Positions 24,777 to 32,130 of a DNA stretch of 64,000 bases are shown here, in pieces. Under the pieces are notes generated by a model. That model saw only the letters and a list, made by a program, of their open reading frames with translations, was not told where the DNA came from and searched no databases. The stretch is from JANOBD01 sp031411495 (lineage in GTDB: Bacteria > Planctomycetota > Phycisphaerae > Tepidisphaerales > Tepidisphaeraceae), in the NCBI GenBank assembly GCA_031411495.1, contig JANOBD010000034.1, positions 41,540-105,539 on the forward strand. The letters run 5' to 3'. Positions within the stretch are counted from its first letter, which is position 1. Each line of letters begins with the position of its first letter. Both the position numbers and the translations under genes were made by a program.

Positions 24777-25586
24777 ATGGCGATTGCCGCACTCAACTCT
24801 GCCGCGACGGGACTCCGCGCACTCTCTGACCGGATCGACGTGATCGCGAATAACCTCGCGAACGCCGAAACCCAGGGGTTCAAACGGTCGCGCACCAATT
24901 TCGAAGACCTGATGTACACCACGATCCGCAACCCCGGCATCCAGAATGCCCAAGGCGATGTCACGCCGGCGGGCATCCAGATCGGCCACGGCGTGCGGGT
25001 GAGCAACACGCAGCTCGATTTCGAACAAGGCCCGATGGAAAACACCGGCCGACAGCTCGATGTCGCCATCACCGGCGACGGCTTCTTCCGCGTGAAGATC
25101 ATGGACGGCGTCGGCGACGGCACCGCCTACACGCGCTCGGGCAACTTCTTCATCAACAAGGATGGCGACCTGGTCGTCGGCATGAAGGACGGCCCGCGCG
25201 TTCTGCCGGTGCTTAACTTCCCGCAGAATACGACGGATGTGACCATCGCTGAGGACGGAACGGTCGGCGCCACTGTCGCCGGCGCAACGACTTCGACCAT
25301 CGTCGGCCAACTCGAACTCGTCCGGTTCATCAACCCGCAGGGCTTGAAAACGATCGGCGGAAACCTCTTCCTGCAGACCGACGGCTCGGGCGACCCGATC
25401 ACCAGCAAGCCCGGTGAAGACGGGGCCGGCGACATCCGCCAGAACTTCCTCGAAGGCAGCAATGTGGACCCGGTGAAGGAACTGGTGAGCCTGATCAAGA
25501 CGCAGCGCAGCTTCGAACTCAACAGCCAGTCGATCCAGACGGCCGACCAGGCCCTGCAGACCGTCGCGAACCTTCGCCGCGGGTGA
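24777..25586 (+). CDS. flgG: Flagellar distal rod protein FlgG
   Basis: 269 residues; TAAGGAAC precedes ATG 24777. The N-terminus MAIAALNSAATGLRALSDR and IDVIANNLANAETQGFKRSR is diagnostic of FlgG. Central DVAITGDGFFRVK and C-terminal FLEGSNVDPVKELVSLIKTQRSFELNS (~225-250) complete the family. FlgG forms the distal rod that passes through the P and L rings encoded downstream. Confidence 0.92.
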   Translation: MAIAALNSAATGLRALSDRIDVIANNLANAETQGFKRSRTNFEDLMYTTIRNPGIQNAQGDVTPAGIQIGHGVRVSNTQLDFEQGPMENTGRQLDVAITGDGFFRVKIMDGVGDGTAYTRSGNFFINKDGDLVVGMKDGPRVLPVLNFPQNTTDVTIAEDGTVGATVAGATTSTIVGQLELVRFINPQGLKTIGGNLFLQTDGSGDPITSKPGEDGAGDIRQNFLEGSNVDPVKELVSLIKTQRSFELNSQSIQTADQALQTVANLRRG

Positions 25587-25616
25587 TGAAGTGAGTCAGT
25601 GAAGAAAGAGGTCGTC

Positions 25617-26915
25617 GTGAAATTGAAGAACAGCCGGCATAATCTCGTAGGGGCGACGCTTGCGTCGCCCGCCGTCGCGCCAGGAATCAGGATACAGGTA
25701 ACTCGACGCTTGCGGGCAAGGCAAGCCTCGCCCCTACCGGCGCTGGTTGCGATCGTCGGTATCTCGATCTCGTCCCTGGCGCTCGCCGACGAACCTGCCG
25801 GCAACATGCAGAACACGACGACCAAGACGGTCGAGCAATACGTTCCGCAGCACCGGACGCCGGTCGCGTCTCTGGAAATCCATCCGGAAATCACCTCAAA
25901 CGGCAACGAGGTCACGCTCAAGCAGATCTGCCAGTGGCCCGAGGGCGACGCCGAGATGATGGCGGAGTTCGCCGACCTCGTCGTGATGCGTTTCGACGCC
26001 TCGGCCCAGTATGCAACGGTGACGCTCGACCAGGTGCAGGCGCTGCTCCGCGATGCCGGCATGAACCCGGCGAGCGTGAACTTCGCGGGCGCCGGCTCGT
26101 GCCGGGTGATCCGCGGCGACGCGAAAGTCGACGAGGCCGAGGCCCTGCGCGACTGGGCCACCGGACAGCCGGCGATGGCCGATGGGAACGCGAAGCCTGC
26201 GCCGAACAACCCCGATCGCGGCCAGGCCAAGGGCGATGCGCCGGCGGCCGAAGCGGCGAAACCCGAAGTCGGCGACCTCCGCGCCCAACTGATCAACAGC
26301 CTCGCGACGAGCCTCAATCTTTCCCCCGACACGATGCAGGTCGAGTTTTCGCCGGAAGATCAGAAGCTCCTGATGATGTCCGATCCGAGGTCGTTTTCGA
26401 TCGAGCCGCAACGGGCCGGTGACCTGGGCAGCGTGAGCTGGCTGGTGACGGTATCCAACGGCGGCGAGAGCAAGCGCGTCCGTATCGCCGCCAAGGCGCG
26501 GGCGTGGCTCGACCAGGTCGTCTGTGCCAGGCCGCTGGGGATGCGACAGACGATCTGCGAAACCGACATCGAAACCCGCCGCGTGCTCGCCGACAAAATG
26601 CCCGGGGACGTGCTGGTGACGCGCGAGCAGGTGATCGGTCAGCAGGCGGCTCGCGACCTGAAAATCGGGACAGTTTTCACGGGAAAGATGCTGGCCCCGG
26701 TCGAACTGGTCCGCGCCGGGCAACTGGTGACGGTGCTGATGCGCCGCGGGGCGATCGAAGTGAAATCGGTCGCGCGGGCACTGCAGTCCGGGAGTGCCGG
26801 GCAGCAGGTGAAAGTGAAAAATGAAGCCACCGGCGACATGTTCGAAGTGACGCTGATCGGCCGACAACTGGCGACGCTCAGCGGCTCGGATCCGGTCGCG
26901 GATGCCGGCAATTGA
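25617..26915 (+). CDS. flgA: Flagellar P-ring chaperone FlgA, long form
   Basis: About 432 residues from GTG 25617, supported by GAAAGAGG five bases upstream. A hydrophobic signal segment is at ~43-60 (LVAIVGISISSLALA), preceded by a basic stretch encoded by an inverted repeat. The middle part is a planctomycete-type extension rich in Ala/Pro. The C-terminal 130 residues carry the SAF/FlgA domain: RRVLADKMPGDVLVTREQVI, LKIGTVFTGKMLAPVELVRAGQLVTV and ATGDMFEVTLIG. FlgA chaperones FlgI during P-ring assembly, and flgI is two genes on. Confidence 0.8.
   Translation: MKLKNSRHNLVGATLASPAVAPGIRIQVTRRLRARQASPLPALVAIVGISISSLALADEPAGNMQNTTTKTVEQYVPQHRTPVASLEIHPEITSNGNEVTLKQICQWPEGDAEMMAEFADLVVMRFDASAQYATVTLDQVQALLRDAGMNPASVNFAGAGSCRVIRGDAKVDEAEALRDWATGQPAMADGNAKPAPNNPDRGQAKGDAPAAEAAKPEVGDLRAQLINSLATSLNLSPDTMQVEFSPEDQKLLMMSDPRSFSIEPQRAGDLGSVSWLVTVSNGGESKRVRIAAKARAWLDQVVCARPLGMRQTICETDIETRRVLADKMPGDVLVTREQVIGQQAARDLKIGTVFTGKMLAPVELVRAGQLVTVLMRRGAIEVKSVARALQSGSAGQQVKVKNEATGDMFEVTLIGRQLATLSGSDPVADAGN
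25647..25737. repeat. GTAGGGGCGA inverted repeat inside flgA (element G)
   Basis: Arms 25647-25670 and 25714-25737 are 24 bases each and agree at 21 positions after inversion. The left arm is itself a perfect 9-bp hairpin (GGGCGACGC / GCGTCGCCC). It is translated as residues ~11-41 of FlgA, between the start codon and the signal-peptide core. Confidence 0.8.
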
Positions 26916-26925
26916 AAGGTCGAGT

Positions 26926-27006
26926 GGGTGCCCCGGGGCAAGGTACGCCTTGACCCGCGCCACTCGCTCGAAGCGCGGGTCAGGCGTACCTGCCCCGGGG
27001 GCACCC
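26926..27006. repeat. Inverted repeat between flgA and flgH (element H)
   Basis: Arms 26926-26960 and 26973-27006 are near-perfect inverted copies (GGGTGCCCCGGGGCA..., GACCCGCGC core) with single-base shifts, loop 12 bases. It begins ten bases after the flgA stop. Confidence 0.75.
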
Positions 27007-27067
27007 AGCGTTCATTAGCCCGGAAAACACGGCGATTTTTCGGTCGACCATCACAGAGGGAAACACC

Positions 27068-27889
27068 ATGCGAAGCGTATTCTATCGATCGATCAGCATC
27101 GCGTGCGCGCTGTGGATGAGCGTGTCGGCCCAGGCGCAGAACACGCGGGCCAGTTCGGCGTCGGCCGATCCGCAGGCGACCCGCCCCGCGCCGCCGACAT
27201 CGCCAGCTGAAGGCGCTGCCAATGATACGACCGTCGATACCGGCGATGCCTACCAGCGGGGGGGCGGGTCGCTCATGCGTGCCTCGCGCGGCGCGGCGGC
27301 CTCGCCGAACGCGGGCGAGAGCCAGGTCGATCCGCGGATTGCCGACATCAGCTTCTTCGCCGTCCCGCCGCCGCCACGTCGGATCATCCGCCAGCACGAC
27401 CTGATCACCATCATCATCAAGGAGCAGAGCGAGTTTAAGAGTGAAGGCACGGCCAAGCTCGACAAGAAGGCCGATCTCTCGGCCGCCATCAACCAGTTCA
27501 TCAAGCTCAACTTCGCCAAACAGTCATTGGACAACGGCGTCGGTGCGGTGACGCCGAAGATCGATCTTCAGGGCGACATGAGCTTCGACGGCAAAGGCTC
27601 CGCCGAGCGCAAGGACAGCATGAGCGTCCGCCTGCAGGCGGAAGTCGTGGACGTGAAGCCCAACGGCAACCTGGTCCTGCAGGCCCGCCGGCGGATCAAG
27701 AGCGACGACGAAGACACGCTGTTTAAGGTCTCGGGAATCGTCCGAGTCCAGGACGTCACCACCGACAACTCGGTCCTCTCCACGCAGATTTACGATTTCG
27801 ATTTGAGCCAGGAAACGAAGGGAACCGTCCGCGAGTCTACCAAGCGCGGCTGGCTGCCGAGATTATTGGACATGCTTAATCCGTTCTGA
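27068..27889 (+). CDS. flgH: Flagellar L-ring protein FlgH
   Basis: 273 residues. Signal peptide ~1-24 (SIACALWMSVSAQA), a low-complexity linker to ~105, then the FlgH domain: LITIIIKEQSEFKSEGTAKLDKK in pieces, GKGSAERKDSMSVRLQAEV, LVLQARRRIKSDDE, VSGIVRVQDVTTDN. FlgH forms the outer-membrane ring and is usually a lipoprotein; no lipobox cysteine follows this signal peptide. AGAGGGAAACACC precedes the ATG. Confidence 0.88.
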   Translation: MRSVFYRSISIACALWMSVSAQAQNTRASSASADPQATRPAPPTSPAEGAANDTTVDTGDAYQRGGGSLMRASRGAAASPNAGESQVDPRIADISFFAVPPPPRRIIRQHDLITIIIKEQSEFKSEGTAKLDKKADLSAAINQFIKLNFAKQSLDNGVGAVTPKIDLQGDMSFDGKGSAERKDSMSVRLQAEVVDVKPNGNLVLQARRRIKSDDEDTLFKVSGIVRVQDVTTDNSVLSTQIYDFDLSQETKGTVRESTKRGWLPRLLDMLNPF

Positions 27890-27914
27890 CGATGTCATCA
27901 GTGGAGAGTTTAAA

Positions 27915-27959
27915 GTGGAGAGTGGAGAGTTCGATTCCTCCCAACTCTCCACTCTCCAC
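27915..27959. repeat. Inverted-word element C between flgH and flgI
   Basis: GTGGAGAGTGGAGAGTT (27915-27931) and AACTCTCCACTCTCCAC (27943-27959) are perfect 17-base inverted arms, loop 11. Each arm is a tandem of the word GTGGAGA. A further GTGGAGAG lies just upstream. Confidence 0.85.
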
Positions 27960-27981
27960 TAACAACTCTCGACTGACACCC

Positions 27982-29088
27982 ATGCGCAAACTCCTCCCCA
28001 TCCTCGCGCTACTTCTGGTTACGGCTCAAGCGCACGCCGTTCGCATCGCCGACATCACGCGGCTGGGCGGGCAGCGGACGAATGTGCTCACGGGCATGGG
28101 GCTCGTGGTTGGCCTCAAGGGCAGCGGCGATGGCGGGAAGCACGAGCCGTCGATCAACATGCTCGCGCAGATGCTGGCCAAGATGGGCAATCCCGTCACG
28201 CCGGCCGACCTGAGTGACGCCAAGAACGTCGCCATCGTCACGCTCACCGTGCAGATTCCCGAAAACGGCGCGCAGGACGGCGAACAGCTCGACGTGAAGG
28301 TCACGAGCGTGGGCGCGGCCTCCAGCCTCAAGGGCGGGCGGCTCTACATCACGCCGATGCTCGGGCCGACCAATCAGCCGTACGTCTCGCGGATGCGCGA
28401 TGCGGAAGGGCGGATCCACGAACAGGTGCTGCCCTTCGCGATGGCCGAGGGCGCGATCGTGCTGGAAGATCCGACCGTTCCGACGGTCGGGCTGGTTCGA
28501 AAGGGCGCGACGATGGAAGTCGACCTTCCCACCGAACAGATCGATCGTGCCGGCCGAATCACGCTGATTCTCGAGGACCCCACGGCCAGTTGGATGATGG
28601 CGAACATGGTCGCCAAGGTGATCAACGAGGACAACGCCGACGGCACGCGCGACATCGCCGTCGCGATCGACCCGAAGAACGTCGTGGTGACGATTCCGCC
28701 GGAAGAACGCGGCGCGCCCGACAACTTCATCGCGCGGGTACAGGGAATCGAATTGCCGTCGATGATGGGCGAAGCGCGTGTCGTGATCAACGACCGCACC
28801 GGCACGATGATCATGACCGGCGAGGTGGAAATCAGCCCGGTGGTAGTGAGTCACCAGGGTTTAACGATCAGCACCGTCACGCCGCGTCCCGTGCCGCAGC
28901 CGGGCCGGCCGATGGTGAAGACGACCGACTTCGCCGCGCTGGAGACGACGCACAAGGGCGGCGCCAAACTGCGCGACCTGCTCGAAGCGCTTGATCAGCT
29001 GAAGGTGCCGGCCGAGGACAAGATCGCGATCGTCAAAGAGCTCTACAAGAGCGGAAAACTGCACGCGAAACTGATCGTGGAACAGTGA
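27982..29088 (+). CDS. flgI: Flagellar P-ring protein FlgI
   Basis: 368 residues from ATG 27982, placed after the inverted repeat. Signal peptide MRKLLPILALLLVTAQAHA, then the FlgI hallmarks VRIADITRLGGQR, LTGMGLVVGLKGSGDGG, GTLTVQIPE-like VTLTVQIPENG, VDVKVTSVGAASSLKGG-like segments, and a C-terminal GGAKLRDLLEALDQLKVP. FlgI forms the periplasmic ring around the rod. Length is typical. Confidence 0.93.
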   Translation: MRKLLPILALLLVTAQAHAVRIADITRLGGQRTNVLTGMGLVVGLKGSGDGGKHEPSINMLAQMLAKMGNPVTPADLSDAKNVAIVTLTVQIPENGAQDGEQLDVKVTSVGAASSLKGGRLYITPMLGPTNQPYVSRMRDAEGRIHEQVLPFAMAEGAIVLEDPTVPTVGLVRKGATMEVDLPTEQIDRAGRITLILEDPTASWMMANMVAKVINEDNADGTRDIAVAIDPKNVVVTIPPEERGAPDNFIARVQGIELPSMMGEARVVINDRTGTMIMTGEVEISPVVVSHQGLTISTVTPRPVPQPGRPMVKTTDFAALETTHKGGAKLRDLLEALDQLKVPAEDKIAIVKELYKSGKLHAKLIVEQ

Positions 29089-29106
29089 TTGCATCGATCG
29101 CACGGC

Positions 29107-29165
29107 GAGTGCCCGCGGGTTGCGGGTGAGATTCGCCAAGGCTCACACACGAGCCCGCGGCTCAC
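29107..29165. repeat. Imperfect inverted repeat between flgI and flgJ (element I)
   Basis: GAGTGCCCGCGGGTTGCGG... (29107-29130) and its imperfect inverse ending CCCGCGGCTCAC (29142-29165). Weaker pairing than the other elements; about two thirds of positions agree. Confidence 0.5.
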
Positions 29166-29190
29166 GGAGTGAGCTTGAAAGGTGCGGAAC

Positions 29191-29760
29191 ATGGATGTTC
29201 AAAACGTAATGGATGCCTTTACACGCCTCAACGACCTGGCGCGCAAGCCCGAGTCGCTGCTGGGCCCGGGCGGGCTCGACGCGGTCAACTTCGCGACGTC
29301 GCCGGCAACAATTGCCGGTCACGCGCAGGCGCCGACGGCCCGGAGCGCGTTCGCGACCCTCTTCCAGAAGCAATTCGATTCCACGCACTCGAATGCGCAC
29401 TTGGCCAAGCCGACCGAGCAGGAAGCCGCGCTGCGCAAGTGGGCTTCCACCGTCGTGAACAAGTTCTTCATCGGAACGATGCTCAAGCAGATGCGCGAAA
29501 GTCCGTTCAAGACGGAGCTGTTCGGCGTCGGGAAGGGCGGCGAAGGGTACCAGGGAATGATGGACCAGCAGCTCGCCGAGCACGCCGGCCAGAACGTCGC
29601 CAAGACGCTGGTGGATTCGATCGTGAAATCGAAGTCCAGGCACACCGGCGATGCACAGCAGCTCTTCGCCGATCCCGAACAGCAGAAGAAGTTCGAGGAA
29701 TACAAACAGAACCAGGACAAACGGGTGAAACATGACGTCGCCACTTCTTTCACAGCTTGA
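29191..29760 (+). CDS. flgJ: Rod-binding protein FlgJ, N-terminal-domain type, 189 aa
   Basis: ATG 29191 is six bases after AAAGGTG; GTG 29182 is an alternative. It carries only the rod-binding domain (KFFIGTMLKQMRESPFK, GYQGMMDQQLAEHAGQ at ~90-135), without the muramidase domain of enteric FlgJ, as in many non-enteric bacteria. It caps the growing rod. The 3' end overlaps flgN by 29 bases. Confidence 0.8.
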   Translation: MDVQNVMDAFTRLNDLARKPESLLGPGGLDAVNFATSPATIAGHAQAPTARSAFATLFQKQFDSTHSNAHLAKPTEQEAALRKWASTVVNKFFIGTMLKQMRESPFKTELFGVGKGGEGYQGMMDQQLAEHAGQNVAKTLVDSIVKSKSRHTGDAQQLFADPEQQKKFEEYKQNQDKRVKHDVATSFTA

Positions 29761-30226
29761 GCTCGTGCTCAAGCAGATGGTTCACCAGCACCGTGCACTG
29801 CTCGAAGCGGTCAACGCGCACGAGGCCGCGCTGCGATCGTGTGATCTGGCCCGCATCGAACGGGCCACGATCGATCAGGATCAGGCGCGGCAGAAGATCG
29901 GGCAGATCGAGACCAAGCGACGGATGCTGATTCACCAGATCGCCCGGCAACACAAGACCGCCAAGCCGCCGACGCTCGCACAGCTCGCCGAGCTCTACCC
30001 GGATCGCAAGGCGTTCCTGACGCAGATCCGGGCCGAGCTGGCATCGGTGGCGGCGACGATCCAGACCCGACAGCAGTTGATCGGACGGATCGCCCAGTCG
30101 GTGCTCGGCCACGTCAGCGCGACGCTCCGCCTGGTCGCCAACGCGACCAGCGGCCCCGGCGGCTACACCAAGACCGGCTCGATGACCATGCCGATGCGAA
30201 TCGGCGTGTTGAACGCGGTGGCGTGA
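29732..30226 (+). CDS. flgN: FlgN-like flagellar chaperone, 164 aa
   Basis: All-helical protein with heptad-like repeats (LSQLELVLKQMVHQHRALLEAV, ARQKIGQIETKRRMLIHQIA). Length, helicity and place just before flgK and flgL match FlgN, the export chaperone for those two hook-junction proteins. The sequence itself is poorly conserved in this family, so context weighs heavily. Confidence 0.7.
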   Translation: MTSPLLSQLELVLKQMVHQHRALLEAVNAHEAALRSCDLARIERATIDQDQARQKIGQIETKRRMLIHQIARQHKTAKPPTLAQLAELYPDRKAFLTQIRAELASVAATIQTRQQLIGRIAQSVLGHVSATLRLVANATSGPGGYTKTGSMTMPMRIGVLNAVA

Positions 30227-30230
30227 GTAA

Positions 30231-30331
30231 GTGGATTGTGACTAGTGACTCGTGACTAGAAAGGAATGGCGGTGGACGACATGGCGCGGCTTGCAGAAAG
30301 TGCTAGCCACCAGTCACTATCCACTCGCCAC
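30231..30331. repeat. Inverted-word element D between flgN and flgK
   Basis: Left arm 30231-30259 (GTGACTAGTGACTCGTGACTAG core) and right arm 30303-30331 agree at 22 of 29 positions after inversion. The word GTGACTA/C repeats in the left arm and its complement in the right. Confidence 0.75.
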
Positions 30332-30337
30332 TAAATC

Positions 30338-32038
30338 ATGTCTCTCTGGGGCACACTCAACGTCGGCAAGACGGCGCTCATGACCAACCAGTCGGCGCTG
30401 CAGACCGTCGGCAACAACATCGCCAACGCCGGCAACGAGAACTACACGCGCCAGGTCGTCCGCCAGAGCGCCGGCGATCCGCACGAGATCCGGCCCGGCT
30501 TGTTCGTCGGCACCGGCGTCAACATCGACAATATCGAGCGGATGGTCGATGAATCAGTCGAACAGCGCCTCCGCGCCGCCACCGGCGATGCCGAGGGAAA
30601 TAACGCCACCAGCCAGTGGCTCAGCCGCGTCGAATCCGTGTTCAACGAGCTCTCCGACCAGGACCTCTCGACGAACATGAGCACGTTTTTCAACTCCTGG
30701 TCCGACCTGGCGAACAAGCCGCAGGATGTCGGCACCCGACAAGTCGTGCTGCAGAACGGCGAGAACCTCGCCACGCAACTCAAGTCGATGCGGTCGCAGT
30801 TCGATGCGCTGCGGACGGACTTGAACGACCGGATCAAGGGCTACGTTTCACAGGCAGACGGACTGGCGACCAAGATCGCCGACATCAACACGAAGATCGC
30901 CAACACCGAGGGCGGACTGGGACCGGCCAATACGCTCCGCGACCAGCGCGACGGCCTGCTCAAGGACCTCTCCAAGCTCGTCAACTTCACGACCGGGCCC
31001 GGCGACAACGGCATGGTCAACGTCTACGTCGGCAGCGAGCCCCTGGTGATGAACGGCGTCTCCCGCGGCATCACGACCCAAAACGATGTCGATCCCGACA
31101 CCGGCGATACCACCCAGTTGCTCGTCTTCAAAAACAATGGCGGCCCGATCCCCGCAACCAGCGGCATCCTCGGGGGAACCGCCAAGACGCTGGAAACGCT
31201 CAAGGACACCGTCCACGGCATCGACCAACTCGCCGGCTCGCTCATTTACGAGCTGAACAAGATCCACTCCTCGGGCCAGGGATTGGCCGGTTTTTCGAGC
31301 GTGTCGAGCCAGAATCTCGTCGCGGATGCCGACGCCACGCTCAGCAGCAAGGACGCCAACCTCGACTTCCCGCCCAGGAACGGCAGCTTCGTCGTCCACG
31401 TCAAGGACAAGGCCACCGGGGCAATCACGAGTACGCTCGTGCAGGTCGATCTCGATGGCACCGGCAGCGAAACGACGCTCAACACACTCGCCGCTTCGAT
31501 CGACGGCATCGGCAATGTCTCCGCCAGCGTCAGCGCCGGACGACTGACGGTGTCGGCCGACAGCGACGCGGTCGAGGTGAGCTTCTCACAGGACAGCAGC
31601 GGCGCTCTGGCGTCATTGGGCATCGGCGGCTTTTTCAGCGGAACGGATGCGCGCGACATCGCGGTGGACGCGAAGCTGAAAGCCGATCCCAGGCTGCTCG
31701 CCGCCGCGAAAAACGGCCAACCCGCCGACAACCAGACGGCCAAGCTCATCGCGGCATTGCAGGGCTCGCCGCTGGCAGGACTGAACAATCAGAGTCTGAA
31801 GGATGCGTACCAGGCGCAGGTGAACGGGATCGCGGCACAGGTTTCCGGCGCGAAGCAGGATGCGGAAGCCGCCGGCGTGGTGCAGGAGACGATGACGGCG
31901 CAGCGCGACGCCGTGAGCGGCGTGAGCCTCGACGAAGAAGCAATCAGCCTGATGCGCTACCAGCGGGCGTTCCAGGCGGCGTCCCGCGTGATCTCCGCGA
32001 CAGATGAGATGCTGCAGCAGTTGCTGAACATGGTTTAA
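30338..32038 (+). CDS. flgK: Flagellar hook-associated protein 1 FlgK
   Basis: 566 residues. N-terminal rod/hook helix ALMTNQSALQTVGNNIANAGNENYTRQ (in pieces, ~14-40) and VVRQSAGDP. Middle domains include KIADINTKIANTEG and LRDQRDGLLKDLSKLV. The C-terminus SLDEEAISLMRYQRAFQAASRVI (~525-550) is the canonical FlgK end. FlgK joins hook and filament. FlgN is encoded just upstream. Confidence 0.92.
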   Translation: MSLWGTLNVGKTALMTNQSALQTVGNNIANAGNENYTRQVVRQSAGDPHEIRPGLFVGTGVNIDNIERMVDESVEQRLRAATGDAEGNNATSQWLSRVESVFNELSDQDLSTNMSTFFNSWSDLANKPQDVGTRQVVLQNGENLATQLKSMRSQFDALRTDLNDRIKGYVSQADGLATKIADINTKIANTEGGLGPANTLRDQRDGLLKDLSKLVNFTTGPGDNGMVNVYVGSEPLVMNGVSRGITTQNDVDPDTGDTTQLLVFKNNGGPIPATSGILGGTAKTLETLKDTVHGIDQLAGSLIYELNKIHSSGQGLAGFSSVSSQNLVADADATLSSKDANLDFPPRNGSFVVHVKDKATGAITSTLVQVDLDGTGSETTLNTLAASIDGIGNVSASVSAGRLTVSADSDAVEVSFSQDSSGALASLGIGGFFSGTDARDIAVDAKLKADPRLLAAAKNGQPADNQTAKLIAALQGSPLAGLNNQSLKDAYQAQVNGIAAQVSGAKQDAEAAGVVQETMTAQRDAVSGVSLDEEAISLMRYQRAFQAASRVISATDEMLQQLLNMV

Positions 32039-32048
32039 GGAAGGGCTT

Positions 32049-32122
32049 AGGGATGAGGGATGAGGGATGAAAATGCTTCGATGAGCATTCTCTTCATCCT
32101 TCATCTCTCCGCCCTCATCCCT
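32049..32122. repeat. Inverted-word element E between flgK and flgL
   Basis: Left arm of three GGGATGA words (32049-32070) plus AATGCT; right arm AGCATT then CATCCTTCATC...CCCTCATCCCT (32084-32122). The inner six base pairs are perfect with a six-base loop. Confidence 0.75.
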
Positions 32123-32130
32123 GCATTCAA

